A model generated the notes under the pieces. The model did no database searches, was not told the DNA's origin, and saw only the letters and a list, made by a program, of their open reading frames with translations. Shown piece after piece: positions 11,200-24,780 of a stretch of DNA of 64,000 nucleotides (position 1 is its first letter; every line of letters begins with the position of its first letter). This DNA comes from Epichloe hybrida (taxonomy: Eukaryota > Ascomycota > Sordariomycetes > Hypocreales > Clavicipitaceae), in assembly GCA_019022495.1 (NCBI GenBank), contig JAFEKR010000067.1, forward strand, positions 34,318 to 98,317, read 5' to 3'. The position numbers were made by a program, and so were the translations under genes.

Positions 11200-12101
11200 T
11201 CATCACCTCGTTCGTCAACAAGCGCGACAACACGCGTCATGGCCACCGCGCTGGACACTCCCAAGTTTGAAAGCCACGTTGTTGCAAGCTGTGTTCGGGA
11301 CAAAGACAGCTCAATTCAGTGTTCGGCAACCCCCATTCATTGCCATGCATGCCCGTGTGCCATGGTGCTTATGGTGCCTTTCACGATCCAACCCAAGCAT
11401 CACTACTTGACAGCGTCACCACCTCTCCCAGTCTTGTTCATTAGTCGTTTTTCTTTGCTTGCATTTGATCACCGTGCTCACTCGGCTATCATGGTTTTTA
11501 AACTCCAATACCCGGCGAATCGCCATGCAAACACCCGTCGGACGCTGGGCACAGACCTCTTCGTGTCCATCCATTTACCAGGCCAGCTAATTATTCCATC
11601 CCAACACCCATGCCAACACTGCCGGCAGTATTTGCCTCCATTCTTGTAATTTGGTGCGATCGAGTTTCGCCATGTGGCACCACGTTGCTTTCGAAGCGTA
11701 CATTCCATCCGCATCAACACGGCCGAGCTGCCAGACTTGATCTCCGTGTCTCTCAGCGCATTTGCCTCAAGGATCGTACTCCCATTGGTGGTCAGCATTG
11801 ACTCGGACAGTAAGCATTACCATGAACTTGGTTTGGCAACGAGCCCGTGCTACAAATGCCCAGCCAAGCGTCGGGTGTCCGAAAACCAACTCCCAGTCCG
11901 TTCTCAAGCGAATTCAAGGGTCTTGCCTCGTAAACGCCAAAATCGATCTTGTGACTTTGTCGTTGTTCTCCTCAGTATCACAGAACATTGTTTGCCTCGC
12001 GCATTCTCCGTGGCGTCCCTGTTCTCAAGAATGACGAAGCAGCGTGTGTGGGAAAGCGCACAGGTCGTCCATGAAGCAGGTCTCTGCAATCCTCCTCGAC
12101 T

Positions 12102-12133
12102 TCGTCGTCGTCGCCGTCGCCGTCGCCGTAGAA
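12102..12133. repeat. GTC/GCC trinucleotide-like tandem repeat
   Basis: TCGTCG grading into TCGCCG units. It produces Arg-rich or Asp-rich artefact frames. Confidence 0.8.
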
Positions 12134-12940
12134 ATCCCCGCCTGCGTGTCTCACACGACAACATGAAATGAAGCAGCTTCCAACAGATGTCAAGAGTTTC
12201 CCGGGGAAAGAGAAGAACCTGGTCAAGGAGCTTGCCCGTATCTTCTTCTCGCCCTCATCCTCAAGTCTGATGCACTCGGAAAGCGGCATACTGGTGGTTG
12301 GTGGCGGCGGTGATGCAGAGAAGTTGCGATTTGTTGGTTTCAAATTGATGGCAGTTTACACGCGCAAATCAGGATTCAAGCAGCAGTAAGCAGACTCATA
12401 CGATCTCACTTGTAAAAGAAGTTCAAGTCCCGAGCTCTTGCTCAAGAAAATGCAAAACAGCGCTGATGGCCTGGCATTAAATATGGCTTCTCGCAACCAA
12501 ATGCATGTACGTCGTCGTTCCTCCCTCGCAGCCTCCCTTCAACAAGCCCACGCGACATATGCTCCCCCTCATTCCAGGGTCAGACACGTCTCTCTCAGCT
12601 ATTCACCTCGTGACTCGGCTTCCTGTCTAGATTCAGCAGCGGGAGGAATTGCTGTGCATTGCTGATGCGTGACTCGTACTATGCCATGTCCAGCCTCTGC
12701 GGCAAACCTGTCATTTCTGTCATTGCTGATGAAAATGCCACGGCTCAACTGCTGCCCCCCCCAAATGTGGTTAAGAGTTGAGTCCGAGTCGTTTCGTTTA
12801 CTACGGGCGAGATTACCCGAGATGAAAACAGTCTCGAACTAGACTGCTGATTTCACATGGTGCATGCATTTCCCGGACATGTTTTCTCTTTTCAGCGCGT
12901 GCATCATCCCTTGAACGTCGGCCATTTTACATCAAAATTT

Positions 12941-12975
12941 CCGCCCGTTCCCGCCCGTTCCCGCCCGTTCCCGCC
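12941..12975. repeat. 10-bp tandem repeat (CCGCCCGTTC)n
   Basis: Three and a half perfect copies just downstream of the RAD1 3' end. Confidence 0.95.
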
Positions 12976-13014
12976 CTGCATGTCACTATCGAGACAGAGG
13001 GAGGGTCTACCATG

Positions 13015-14044
13015 CTAGTCTTCATCAAACCCAACCTGACGACCGTCGTCTTCATCGTCCTCGTCGTACAAGATGTATGGTACAAATCGAAAGTCCAGAA
13101 AACTTCGCTTCCCACCATCCATCTCGACCATGAACTGCAAGCTCAACACCCCCTGATCATCTCCCCGGAGACTAATCTTGTTTGCGATGCGCATGGCCTC
13201 TGTAGAGTTCTTGACAAAGTCGAACTTGTAGGTCTGCGACCAGCGGTCGGCAACTGTGAACGTCTCTAGTAGATCTCTGCCTCTAGCGAAATCAACTGCA
13301 GAACTTCCCAGATCACCTGTGCCGGCCAATGATAAGAAGGGGGGCGTTTTGGTCGCGATGATGGTGAGCTTGTCCGGCGCGGTTGGGGAGATCTCGGCCA
13401 GAGCGTCGAGCAACGACCGCGACGGCATGATGATCTTGAACGACAGCTCCTCTCTGTTGAACGGGATATCTTCAGGTAGTTCCGGGACATAAGTTGTGAG
13501 GCCGGCCGTTGTTTTCACCCCGGATTCTTCAATGGTAATCTTGAAAGGGTCACCTTGTTCGTTATACAGGAGTGTGCAGGTCCCAGATATTCCCAACGTC
13601 TGATTGCTGAACGCATCTGCCCGGTAGTTTCTCAAGTTGCTTCGATACGGATCCTGCTCGGCCTTTTGGGCCTTGGCAGCTACATCCACGGCGCCAAAAA
13701 TCTGAAGGACCTCCAATAGCGAGGCCAATGAAATTTGAAAATTCGGTAGTTCAGAGGCTTCGCCTTCATCAGCCGGCGGTAATTTGAGGCTGTACGACGA
13801 GAAAAGTGCCTTGTCAAGGAATGCAACTCCTGTCACGCGAATTAGCCATGCCGAGCTGGATCCGGTCTCAATACATAGTTCACGAACCTTGCATGACCCT
13901 GGAGTGATCAGCAGCAAATCTGATGCCTTCTTCCGTTATCTGAACATGGACTCGCGGTGCAAAATTAATACACCGTAGAAGCTGAAACAGCGGTCTCGTA
14001 GACGTGGCTACGGCTCGAAAAATAGGGGGGTTATCAGGCGCCAT
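13015..14044 (-). CDS. RAD1: 9-1-1 checkpoint clamp subunit Rad1
   Basis: Two exons on the minus strand, 14044-13888 and 13829-13015, with a 58-bp intron 13887-13830 (gttcgt...gacag). The product is 323 aa. The ATG at 14044 opens MAPDNPPIFRAVATSTRPLF. The join reads HSRVMQ then GVAFLDKALFSSY, as expected for the family, in which the segment after the first beta-strands is conserved. The C-terminus is acidic (EDDEDD). Rad1 adopts a PCNA-like fold and forms the Rad9-Rad1-Hus1 ring. The ring is loaded at damaged DNA by Rad17-RFC and activates ATR/Mec1 signalling in the nucleus. Its start lies 252 bp downstream of the OST5 stop on the same strand. Confidence 0.92.
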
Positions 14045-14296
14045 TTTTTTCCCCCTCTTGTGACAAAAGGGTGCTGTTTGTATGGGTTTGTTGCGGCAAA
14101 AATAGTTCAAATGCAAGAAACTCTTTTTTTTCTTCTCTTTAGAATAGAACTCGAAACAGTAATATCAGACAACAGTCGCTCCACTGGGCTTTTTTTCTTC
14201 TTCTTCTTCTTCTTCTGCGTACTCCCAACTAGTATACACTGTAAATGCTGGTTTTGCGGACCAGCTGGTGTGGTTTAAAAAAGAGGTTGGGGTATC

Positions 14297-14656
14297 TCAA
14301 ACGTAGACGCCGACCGCGCAGAACATGTAAACGGTGCCAAAACTGTATCTCTGAGTTAGCCTCCTGGTAATGTTGTCGACTCGGAAATGACGGCATCGAC
14401 ATACGCAAAAGCCAGGGACGCGGGAATGCCGAGCGTAGTGAGGTTCACCAGGGATCGATCTAACAATGGGTTAGCAAGCATCGAATTGTTGAACCTTGCA
14501 TGCGAGAATAGACTCACTCAGTGCAAGTAAGCCGGTTATGAACAGTCCCAGGAGCATCAATAGAAATGCAACGAGGAACTGACTGTTCTTGCCGACGGTG
14601 GGGAGGAATGGACTGCCTGCAGCAGCTTGCCAAACCTCATGCAGCGAGGAATCCAT
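14297..14656 (-). CDS. OST5: oligosaccharyltransferase subunit OST5
   Basis: Three tiny exons: 14656-14518 (139 nt), 14459-14405 (55 nt) and 14342-14297 (46 nt). The introns are 14517-14460 (gtgagt...gttag) and 14404-14343 (gtatgt...atacag), both with CTAAC-type branch sites. Spliced length is 79 aa. Exon 1 opens MDSSLHEVWQAAAGSPFLP, followed by the first membrane helix. Exon 2 gives NRSLVNLTTLGIPASLAF. Exon 3 ends the second helix with VYMFCAVGVYV. Two helices, the SLVNL..LGIPASLAF block and the VGVYV end are characteristic of fungal OST5 (the TMEM258 relative), a small integral subunit of the ER oligosaccharyltransferase that N-glycosylates proteins. It is divergent from GCN5. Confidence 0.9.
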
Positions 14657-15046
14657 GTGCCGGGTAGTGTATACCAAAGTACAAGGCCCAGAAGTGCGGG
14701 AGAGACGCTGAGTCGAATGGGCTCGCAGGTTAATGTCGGCGCAATGGCAACGAGAGATGGACTTGTGGTTGAAAGTAAGGTCGTGATGATTGGCAAAGTC
14801 CACGAGCTGTTCCTGACCCGCTGGCCTTGGAGGCTACATGTAGAGACAATGGTGGCCAGAAGCACGAAACCGAACGGGCTTAGCGGGAGTGGAGTGGCTG
14901 GAAGCTTCCCCAGCCCGCTAACGTAAGCCGTGCACGGACCACTCCGCGCAGCTCGCTTTCGCGCCCAGGCTGCTGCTTGCCAACCGACCAACTGTCGCAT
15001 CAACCTTACACCTTATTGCATCATATCTCTTGTCCGGAGAATCGCG
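14657..15046. promoter_or_regulatory. divergent promoter region OST5/GCN5
   Basis: 390 bp separate the two start codons. No other gene is supported here. Longer minus-strand frames overlapping OST5 are unspliced shadows. No specific factor site is called. Confidence 0.5.
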
Positions 15047-16962
15047 ATGATGGGGGACATTATCAAAGAGGAAAACGGTGAGCATTGGCTCCAAAACACA
15101 TAATGATTCTGGTCATCAAGGGGCCGGCTCTTGTCGAGACTAACAGCGTCGTAAGGCGCGAAACGCAAGGCTTCGGAGGATCCGACCTCGCCCTCGGTGC
15201 CCAAGCGAGTCAAGCACGATGAAGAAACAGAGCCAGTAGAGGAGAAAAGACCAGCGGCCATGAAGCCAATCCCATTCCCCGAGAAGGTACGTACATACTG
15301 GCCAAGCCTGAATCATGTGCAAACTGCAAGACTAAACAACAAGTACCCCCGCAGCCTGCTGTGATTGAAGAGCGCAATGGCGAGATCGAGTTCCGAGTAG
15401 TCAATAATGACAACGAGCGCGAATCCCTCATCATTCTGACCGGTTTAAAATGCATCTTCCAAAAGCAACTCCCCAAGATGCCTAAAGACTACATTGCGCG
15501 ACTAGTCTACGACCGAACCCACCTGTCGATTGCGATTGTCAAGAAGCCGCTGGAGGTGGTCGGCGGCATCACGTATCGTCCATTCAAGGGTCGGCAGTTT
15601 GCCGAGATTGTGTTTTGCGCCATCAGTTCGGACCAACAAGTCAAGGGATACGGTGCGCATCTCATGTCCCACTTGAAGGACTATGTCAAAGCCACCAGCG
15701 ACGTAATGCACTTCTTGACCTACGCCGACAACTACGCCATAGGCTACTTCAAGAAACAGGGCTTCACCAAGGAAATCACGCTCGACAGGAGAGTATGGAT
15801 GGGATACATCAAGGACTACGAAGGCGGCACAATCATGCAATGTTCCATGCTCCCGCGGATACGATACCTGGAAATGGGCCGCATGCTCCTCAAGCAAAAG
15901 GAATGCGTGCAGGCCAAGATCCGCGCCTACTCCAAGTCACACACGGTTCACGCTCCACCCAAGGAGTGGAAGAGCGGAATCAAGGAAATCAATCCCTTGG
16001 ATATCCCCGCCATTCGCGCATCCGGCTGGTCCCCCGACATGGACGAGCTCGCCCGCCAGCCCCGTCACGGGCCCAACTACAACCAGCTGCTCCATCTGCT
16101 CAACGACCTCCAAAACCACCAGTCCGCATGGCCGTTCCTCGTCCCCGTCAACCGCGATGACGTCGCCGACTACTACGAAGTCATCAAGGAGCCCATGGAC
16201 CTCAGCACCATGGAGAGCAAACTCGAGGCAGACCAGTACGCCACGCCCGAAGACTTCACCCGAGACGCCAAGCTCGTCTTTGACAACTGCCGCAAGTACA
16301 ACAACAAGCGAGCCGAGGCCATCGAAGTCGTCAAGGATCGATGGAACGACGAGATCGAGAACGCCGTGAGATGGGTGCAGCGCACTGACTGGGAAGACGT
16401 CCGCGAAGGATTAGAAGGCACCATCGCGTCTCTCTGGTCCACGGCGTTTGGTAAGTCCATGCAGGACAGTGCTGCCAAGGTCCAGACCGGGCTGGAGGCG
16501 GGCGCCAACAGGGCCAAGGCTGGCGCAGAATCCGCCGCCGGCAAGATCAAAGCCCAAGCAAAGGGGGCCTTTGAACAGATTAAGGCAGAGGAGGAAGATT
16601 TCGCCGCCAAGGTCAAGGACAATGCCTTGCAAGCACGACTAGCGGCATGGAGGGAAGCCCAAAGGGCCGAGAAGCAAGTCTGCGAGAAGGCCGTCGAGGC
16701 AGAAGCAGCCGTCAAGTCGGCGCTGGAGAAGGGCAAGGAGAAGGCTACAGAGGCTGTGGGCAAGGCCAGGTCCGAAGTTGGACTGACTGGCGAGGGCACT
16801 GCCCTCGGACATGTGGACTTGGCGGCGCTGAATCCCGTGCAAAAGGCGCTGGATCAGCGGTTCGAGAGGCCGAGTGGTGACAGGCGCAGCGTTGCGGAGG
16901 TCCTGAAGCAGAGATACACGCGGTTGGACAAGCGTGATAACACTGTTCTTAGGGGTTTATAG
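15047..16962 (+). CDS. GCN5: GCN5 acetyltransferase fused in frame to MIC12-like C-terminus
   Basis: Exons are 15047-15077, 15156-15286 and 15355-16962, with introns 15078-15155 (gtgagc...gtaag) and 15287-15354 (gtacgt...ccgcag). The product is 589 aa. Residues 1-56 are a short charged leader. The GNAT domain follows with FAEIVF (catalytic Glu about 138) and QVKGYG (acetyl-CoA loop, about 149-154). The bromodomain runs from about 275 and includes WPFLVPV and the acetyl-lysine-binding Asn in KYNN (about 370). Normal fungal Gcn5 then finishes the bromodomain with helix C and a short WSHLE-like end. Here the frame instead enters [19 protein letters not shown], a long Ala/Lys coiled coil, and the ending [11 protein letters not shown]. 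These match the C-terminal part of MICOS subunit MIC12 (AIM5), without its N-terminal membrane helix. No splice site lies at the join (near 16306-16320). GCN5 acetylates histone H3 in SAGA; MIC12 acts at mitochondrial crista junctions. Confidence 0.85.
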
Positions 16963-19936
<2,974 letters not shown>

Positions 19937-22481
19937 ATGGCTTAGAAAAGCCGGGAAACTGAAAAAAAAAGAGAGCAAGAAAAACCAATCAAGGCATTTA
20001 CGACGGCGTTATTTTGGAGTATGCAATTGGGATTATAGGATTCATATACAGTGGGCTGTTCATATGAACCCGATTTATCATGAAAGCGATGCGACCCGAA
20101 TCGGAGCATCACCCGCGGCATATGGGGGGATAATTCGGAAGGAGCATAAATGTGTGCTGAGCCATGAGGGAAATAGACATCTGGTTTTCTACAAATGTCA
20201 TGCATTTTGGATTGTCTGGCGTGCCAGGGCCTCGAACATCGGACCATGCCGCAGTTGAGGTCCGGCAATAGGAAGCAAGGGGACCCTGATATTTCTTTTA
20301 CGGCAACATGCGTGCTCAAGTACATCTGATGGTCTTGTGTGCCCGCTGAGCTTTAGCGTCTTGTGTCCCGCAAAAACAGAAACGTTTACTCGGGAAGATG
20401 TGGGTAGTCTCTGGAGAGTTGTCACAAACCAGTCATCGAAATAGGCATTTGCCCGTGGGTTTCAAGGCTTGAAACGTCGCGGAGAGACGAAGATCGACGG
20501 GATGGAGCGTCAAGGGGTTGTCGTCGCCTGTCTGCAGCGGGAGGGTGTTTGAGCCAATAAGGCCCTTGCGTAAAAGCCAAAGTTCTTTTGTACGGGCAAC
20601 AAGCTTTGGTGTTTCAAATAGAAGGGGACATGCCCTATCTGATCGTGAGATTGTATGCATGTTGATCGATGGTTGAGAAATCTTTTTTTTTTGGCCAACT
20701 GGCGCGCGGAGAGATCGGGCGAGTGCCGTGCAAATTGGAGCCACAACCAACGACAAGTCGACCATAGTATTGCAGAAGATGTAGCAACAGATGAGAGCCG
20801 AAAGAAAATAAGATCACAAGTGGTGTCCATGAGGGAGGGAGCAATAATAACGCACAGGCAAAAATCAGAAAATAGAGTGGATCTCTACGGGTACACCCAG
20901 CCACGAAGCGTGCCTGTATCATCAGTTCTGCCACGAGGATTGCCTGGCCGGTGTAGAAAGGAGGGTGCGGGACGGACGTTCTATGGAGCAGCTAAAGATA
21001 AAGCGGCTGTGTCAACGACGACCGATCTAGGCCAGAGTGAATCAAGTGCATCGTGGCTGATGATGTGTGTTTGGATGGACAAACAACAGCTGTGTTTTGT
21101 GCTGCACAAAACTTACTTGCCTTTGAACCAACATCAATAGGGCATTTCGGCAACCAACCAAGTCATATCGACCAGCAATAGCAACATGCCACAGATCTTT
21201 CCTTTGATGCAAGATGCTAGTAGTGGTGATGTTGGAAGATATGCTAGTATGTATGTCTGAGCCTCCGGTAGGCACGGGATGTTTCGCGGAAGAAGCGGAC
21301 AAAAATAGAAAACGCACGATAGAAAGTCGCCGACCTCTGCGAGCCAGACGACATGAACCCAAAGCGGCGCGATTCGAAACACCCCAAGGTCGAGGAGCTC
21401 TGCGTTTGCCTGTTACAGCGACAGAGCCATACCCGCGTACTGCACGACGTGAAGAGTCAATCTGTGTTCGAGCCGTTTTGATGCCGTCTTGCCTAGCACC
21501 TGCAACTTGGCCGAAACAGTGACTCCACATCCCTTTGTGTGTGCGGAAGATCTCAGGCAAAGTACGGATAGGGGTTTAATAGGCTAATGAGGATAGTAAT
21601 ACATAATAATTAATAATGGGCAGATAAAGGGTACTTAGTTTTACTAGAGAATCCTTCAACAATAGAAGTCTGGCTACCTTTTTTGTATTGGCCTCAATAA
21701 ATGGGTCCGCGACCCGCCTAAGGTGTTCGCACACTCAAAGGGGATAACGCACGGTGTCAATAACGCTCCTTCCACGACGATGCCTGTGCATTGCGAATCT
21801 CCGCCTCGACGACTTTTTATCGTTATTATGTCTGCTTTGTTGGCCAGTCGGAATTCTCCGTATCAGACGTGGTGGGCGGGGAGGTCATCTGAGAGTCTGA
21901 GGAAGGCGCACTCCACGCGGAGCTGCCTATGCGGTCTTGTAATCTTATACGTCCGTAGTCAGCTGCGAACAGGTGATGGCAGGGGGAGTGGCTGCACGGT
22001 CTTGAGTTGTTTTCACATTGACATTCTTTCTTAGTAATATGCCTCCTGCACACTTGCATGGATGAAAGCGTGGCAACAGGGCGATTTGCAGCGTTGTCAT
22101 TGCTCACTCCGCTCTTCCGTCAACCTTGTTGATCAGCCCTCTTCCATTTACCCTCGAGTCTGTCCCCGCTCACTTCTTGTTACGGTTCCTGTCACAAGAA
22201 GATTTGGAGTGGACGAGCTGACTGCTTTTTCAGTGCATTTTGAACTGAACCTGCGGTGTTCAAGTGCTCAGGTCGAGAGTGTCAAAATCTAGTGCCGCAC
22301 CTAGATCTCGCTCCTGTGGCCCTTTGACGATCGGTTTCGTCTTTCTTTTTCTCTTTGTCTCTTTGTCTCTTTCTTCTCTTTCTGCCTTTCCTTCGATATC
22401 CTTCAACTTTTTTGCTCCTTTCGGTCCTTTGTTTTAGTTTGTACTTCTCCTTAACTGCCTTTTACTTTCGACTCTCAATAT
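19937..22481. other. 2.5-kb intergenic region, no gene seen
   Basis: Frames up to 172 aa overlap on both strands without family features. A small AT-rich patch (about 21575-21680) resembles the composition of the repeat block further right and may be an old RIP-mutated remnant. A pyrimidine-rich leader (22340-22440) precedes the next gene. Confidence 0.5.
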
Positions 22482-22528
22482 ATGACGATCCATACATGGA
22501 CGACACTGTTCCCGTTACAGGAAAATGA
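22482..22528 (+). promoter_or_regulatory. two upstream ATGs in the acyltransferase leader
   Basis: An ATG at 22482 opens an overlapping out-of-frame uORF. An ATG at 22496 opens a ten-codon uORF whose TGA (22526-22528) overlaps the main start as ATGA. If the transcript begins upstream, both would limit initiation at 22525, or couple it through reinitiation. The transcription start is unknown. Confidence 0.45.
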
Positions 22529-24159
22529 CGAAAAACGACATACTAGTGCAGACTCACTCTCACGAAGAGAAAAAGGGACTTTTAGATGAGCGACCTATCA
22601 CTGAATTCGAAAGTGATGGCAGCATTAGTGACACCGAATCGCCATGTCACGTCAGGGTCAAGTTGCCAAGCTATTCCAAGCACAGTTCTGCATTCACGGT
22701 TTCCTATAATCGAATACCTTTCGCGTCTTGGCGTTTGCTATTTATACGAGGCGCTGTCTTTCTGATACCGAGCTTTCTGCAAAGAAGACATACCCGAGAA
22801 CAAATATGCCCTCCTAAATTACCACCGACGGCATACTTGGATGGCATGAGAGGGCTCGCTGCTCTCACCGTCTTCTTTTGCCACTACTTCTATCAAGCCT
22901 TCACCATTGCCAAAACCTGGGGCACTGAGGACGACAACTATCACTTCTTGAAACTTCCTCTCTTGAGGCTATGGTACCAGGGACCTCCCGCCGTCTGCAT
23001 CTTTTTCGTCATCTCGGGGTATGCGTTGTCATATCGGCCGCTGAAACTAATTCGCAATGGAGCCTTTTCCGACTTTGCGACTACCATGAGCTCTTTGACC
23101 TTTCGCCGAGGTATACGACTCTATCTGCCGACTACCATCTCCACATTCATGATTGTCTGCCTTTTGCGAGTCGGAGCTTACGAGTGGACGAGGGAATTCG
23201 CCGAAGATCGCACGTATATGAAGAACGTTGTCGAGCCTCATCCCAGCCGCATGGAATCCTCGTATGCTCAGTTTAGAGACTGGATGATTCATATGTACAA
23301 TTTCGTTCATGTCTTTGGCTGGGATAAGTTTGGTGGATCTACATGTGAGAGTCAAAACCGTCAAAACGCCAGCTATTTGCTAACACTGTGCTTCCCAGCG
23401 TACGATGTACACTTATGGACGATTCCCCTGGAATTTCGATGCTCCCTCTATCTCTTCCTCACAATCATCGGCACCGCCCGACTTCGAACCAGCCTCAGAT
23501 TTTTAACTGTCGGCGGCATCATGTGGTTCACTTATCGTCATTCGAGATGGGAACTATGCTTGTTCTTTTGCGGCATGTTGCTCGCGGAGATGGACCATAT
23601 TCGCGGAGCGCACGTTTCGCCTCCCGCTCTTCCTCAAAGTGAGAAGCAGCAAGCTCCTAGACCACAAAGCCTTCTCAAGGGGGTCTTCTGGGCTCTGGTA
23701 AGCCTCTTGGGCTTATATTTGATGTCCCAGCCTGACGATCGAGGGGAGGTGGCTCCAGGATGGGTGTATTTGAGTTCACTTATCCCCGAGTGGTGGACGG
23801 AAGAACAGTACCGATACTGGCAATCTATAGGTGCGGTGGTTTTTGTCCTTGCTGTTGGTCACTCCCGCAATTGGCAGCGATTCTTCAACTCAGCCGGGGT
23901 TCAATACTTTGGCAAGATCTCATATGCTTTGTACCTTATGCACGGCCCAGCAATGCATACAGTTGGTTACCACTGGGAGAAGATGGCATATGGACTGACA
24001 GGAGTTGAGGGATACTGGTACAACGCTGGCTTTGTGCTGGGTGCCATGTTTTGCATCCCGACTGTAATTTGGTGGGCGGATGTGTTCTGGAGGGCAGTAG
24101 ACGTTCCCACAGTCAAGTTTGCCAAGTGGGTTGAGACCCAGTGTATTTCAGAAAGGTGA
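22525..24159 (+). CDS. acyltransferase-3 family membrane protein
   Basis: The frame is open for 544 codons, but 23345-23398 looks like an in-frame 54-bp intron: it begins GTGAGAG, has GCTAAC near the end and closes CCCAG. Removing it gives 526 aa and restores the family-like segment ending in YDVHLWTIPLEFR. The N-terminal ~100 residues are cytosolic-like. DGMRGLAALTVFFCHY (Arg109, His120) is the conserved family motif, with His as the proposed catalytic residue. About ten hydrophobic helices follow, ending in YALYLMHG. Acyl_transf_3 (OafA/NolL-like) proteins move acyl groups onto extracytoplasmic sugars or lipids. The fungal substrate is unknown. No biosynthetic cluster is seen around it. Confidence 0.88.
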   Translation: MTKNDILVQTHSHEEKKGLLDERPITEFESDGSISDTESPCHVRVKLPSYSKHSSAFTVSYNRIPFASWRLLFIRGAVFLIPSFLQRRHTREQICPPKLPPTAYLDGMRGLAALTVFFCHYFYQAFTIAKTWGTEDDNYHFLKLPLLRLWYQGPPAVCIFFVISGYALSYRPLKLIRNGAFSDFATTMSSLTFRRGIRLYLPTTISTFMIVCLLRVGAYEWTREFAEDRTYMKNVVEPHPSRMESSYAQFRDWMIHMYNFVHVFGWDKFGGSTCESQNRQNASYLLTLCFPAYDVHLWTIPLEFRCSLYLFLTIIGTARLRTSLRFLTVGGIMWFTYRHSRWELCLFFCGMLLAEMDHIRGAHVSPPALPQSEKQQAPRPQSLLKGVFWALVSLLGLYLMSQPDDRGEVAPGWVYLSSLIPEWWTEEQYRYWQSIGAVVFVLAVGHSRNWQRFFNSAGVQYFGKISYALYLMHGPAMHTVGYHWEKMAYGLTGVEGYWYNAGFVLGAMFCIPTVIWWADVFWRAVDVPTVKFAKWVETQCISER

Positions 24160-24780
24160 GATTAAGCGGACAAATGATAGTTCGAGATGTCAAGCTTAAA
24201 TCATGGGAGAAAAAGGTTGATTAATCCTAACGGTTCAAACTACACATATTTACGACGGGGAGGTATATAAAGCAGCTCGGGCTAGGTCTTATAATGGTTG
24301 CTGTCCTCGAAGGACACATATGTTTCCTCGAGATTTTTCGTTTGTTTTGAGATTTGTTTTACTTTTTTTTTCCCCTGCACCGTTGACGGGCCATGGATGA
24401 CGAGGCCTGTCCTTCGTCTTCGGGCATCTTTGCGAGGAAAGTTTCCACATGATCCGAATTGGGAGAGACACAACTTGCAACTGCCAGCAAAATGATGGTG
24501 CATGTACGGAGTTACTTTGACTCGCCACGAAGATGGTTGAAATAAGAATGAAGGAGAATGAAGAAAAAATCCGATAGGCCAAATGTAGAAGAAGTGAAAT
24601 TTTCCCTATAGATGAGGGACCAAGACTTATAATCACATGACGGGTTATAATCACAAGGTCAACGCCGGTTCGGCTCTCCTCGTCCTCCTTTTCTTTCCCG
24701 CTTTTGCCGGCCCCAACGCCACACACGGCTCGCATTTTATACAACTATGGCAAAATCTTTTTTATTTTTTTTTTCATTTT
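24160..24780. other. intergenic between convergent genes
   Basis: About 620 bp with T-rich runs near 24358-24373 and 24758-24795. No gene is seen. Confidence 0.5.

Larger units (their letters stand above)
9268..13014. other. 3.7-kb region without a supportable gene
   Basis: Several frames of 60-220 aa occur on both strands. None has family resemblance, they overlap one another, and most are driven by the tandem repeats listed separately. The stretch presumably contains the promoter of the 666-aa gene and the RAD1 3' UTR. I saw no tRNA-like B box. Confidence 0.5.

Noticed and set aside
9562..12665. Overlapping frames of 60-221 aa on both strands
   Set aside because: No family resemblance, mutual overlap, and dependence on tandem repeats; not reported as genes.
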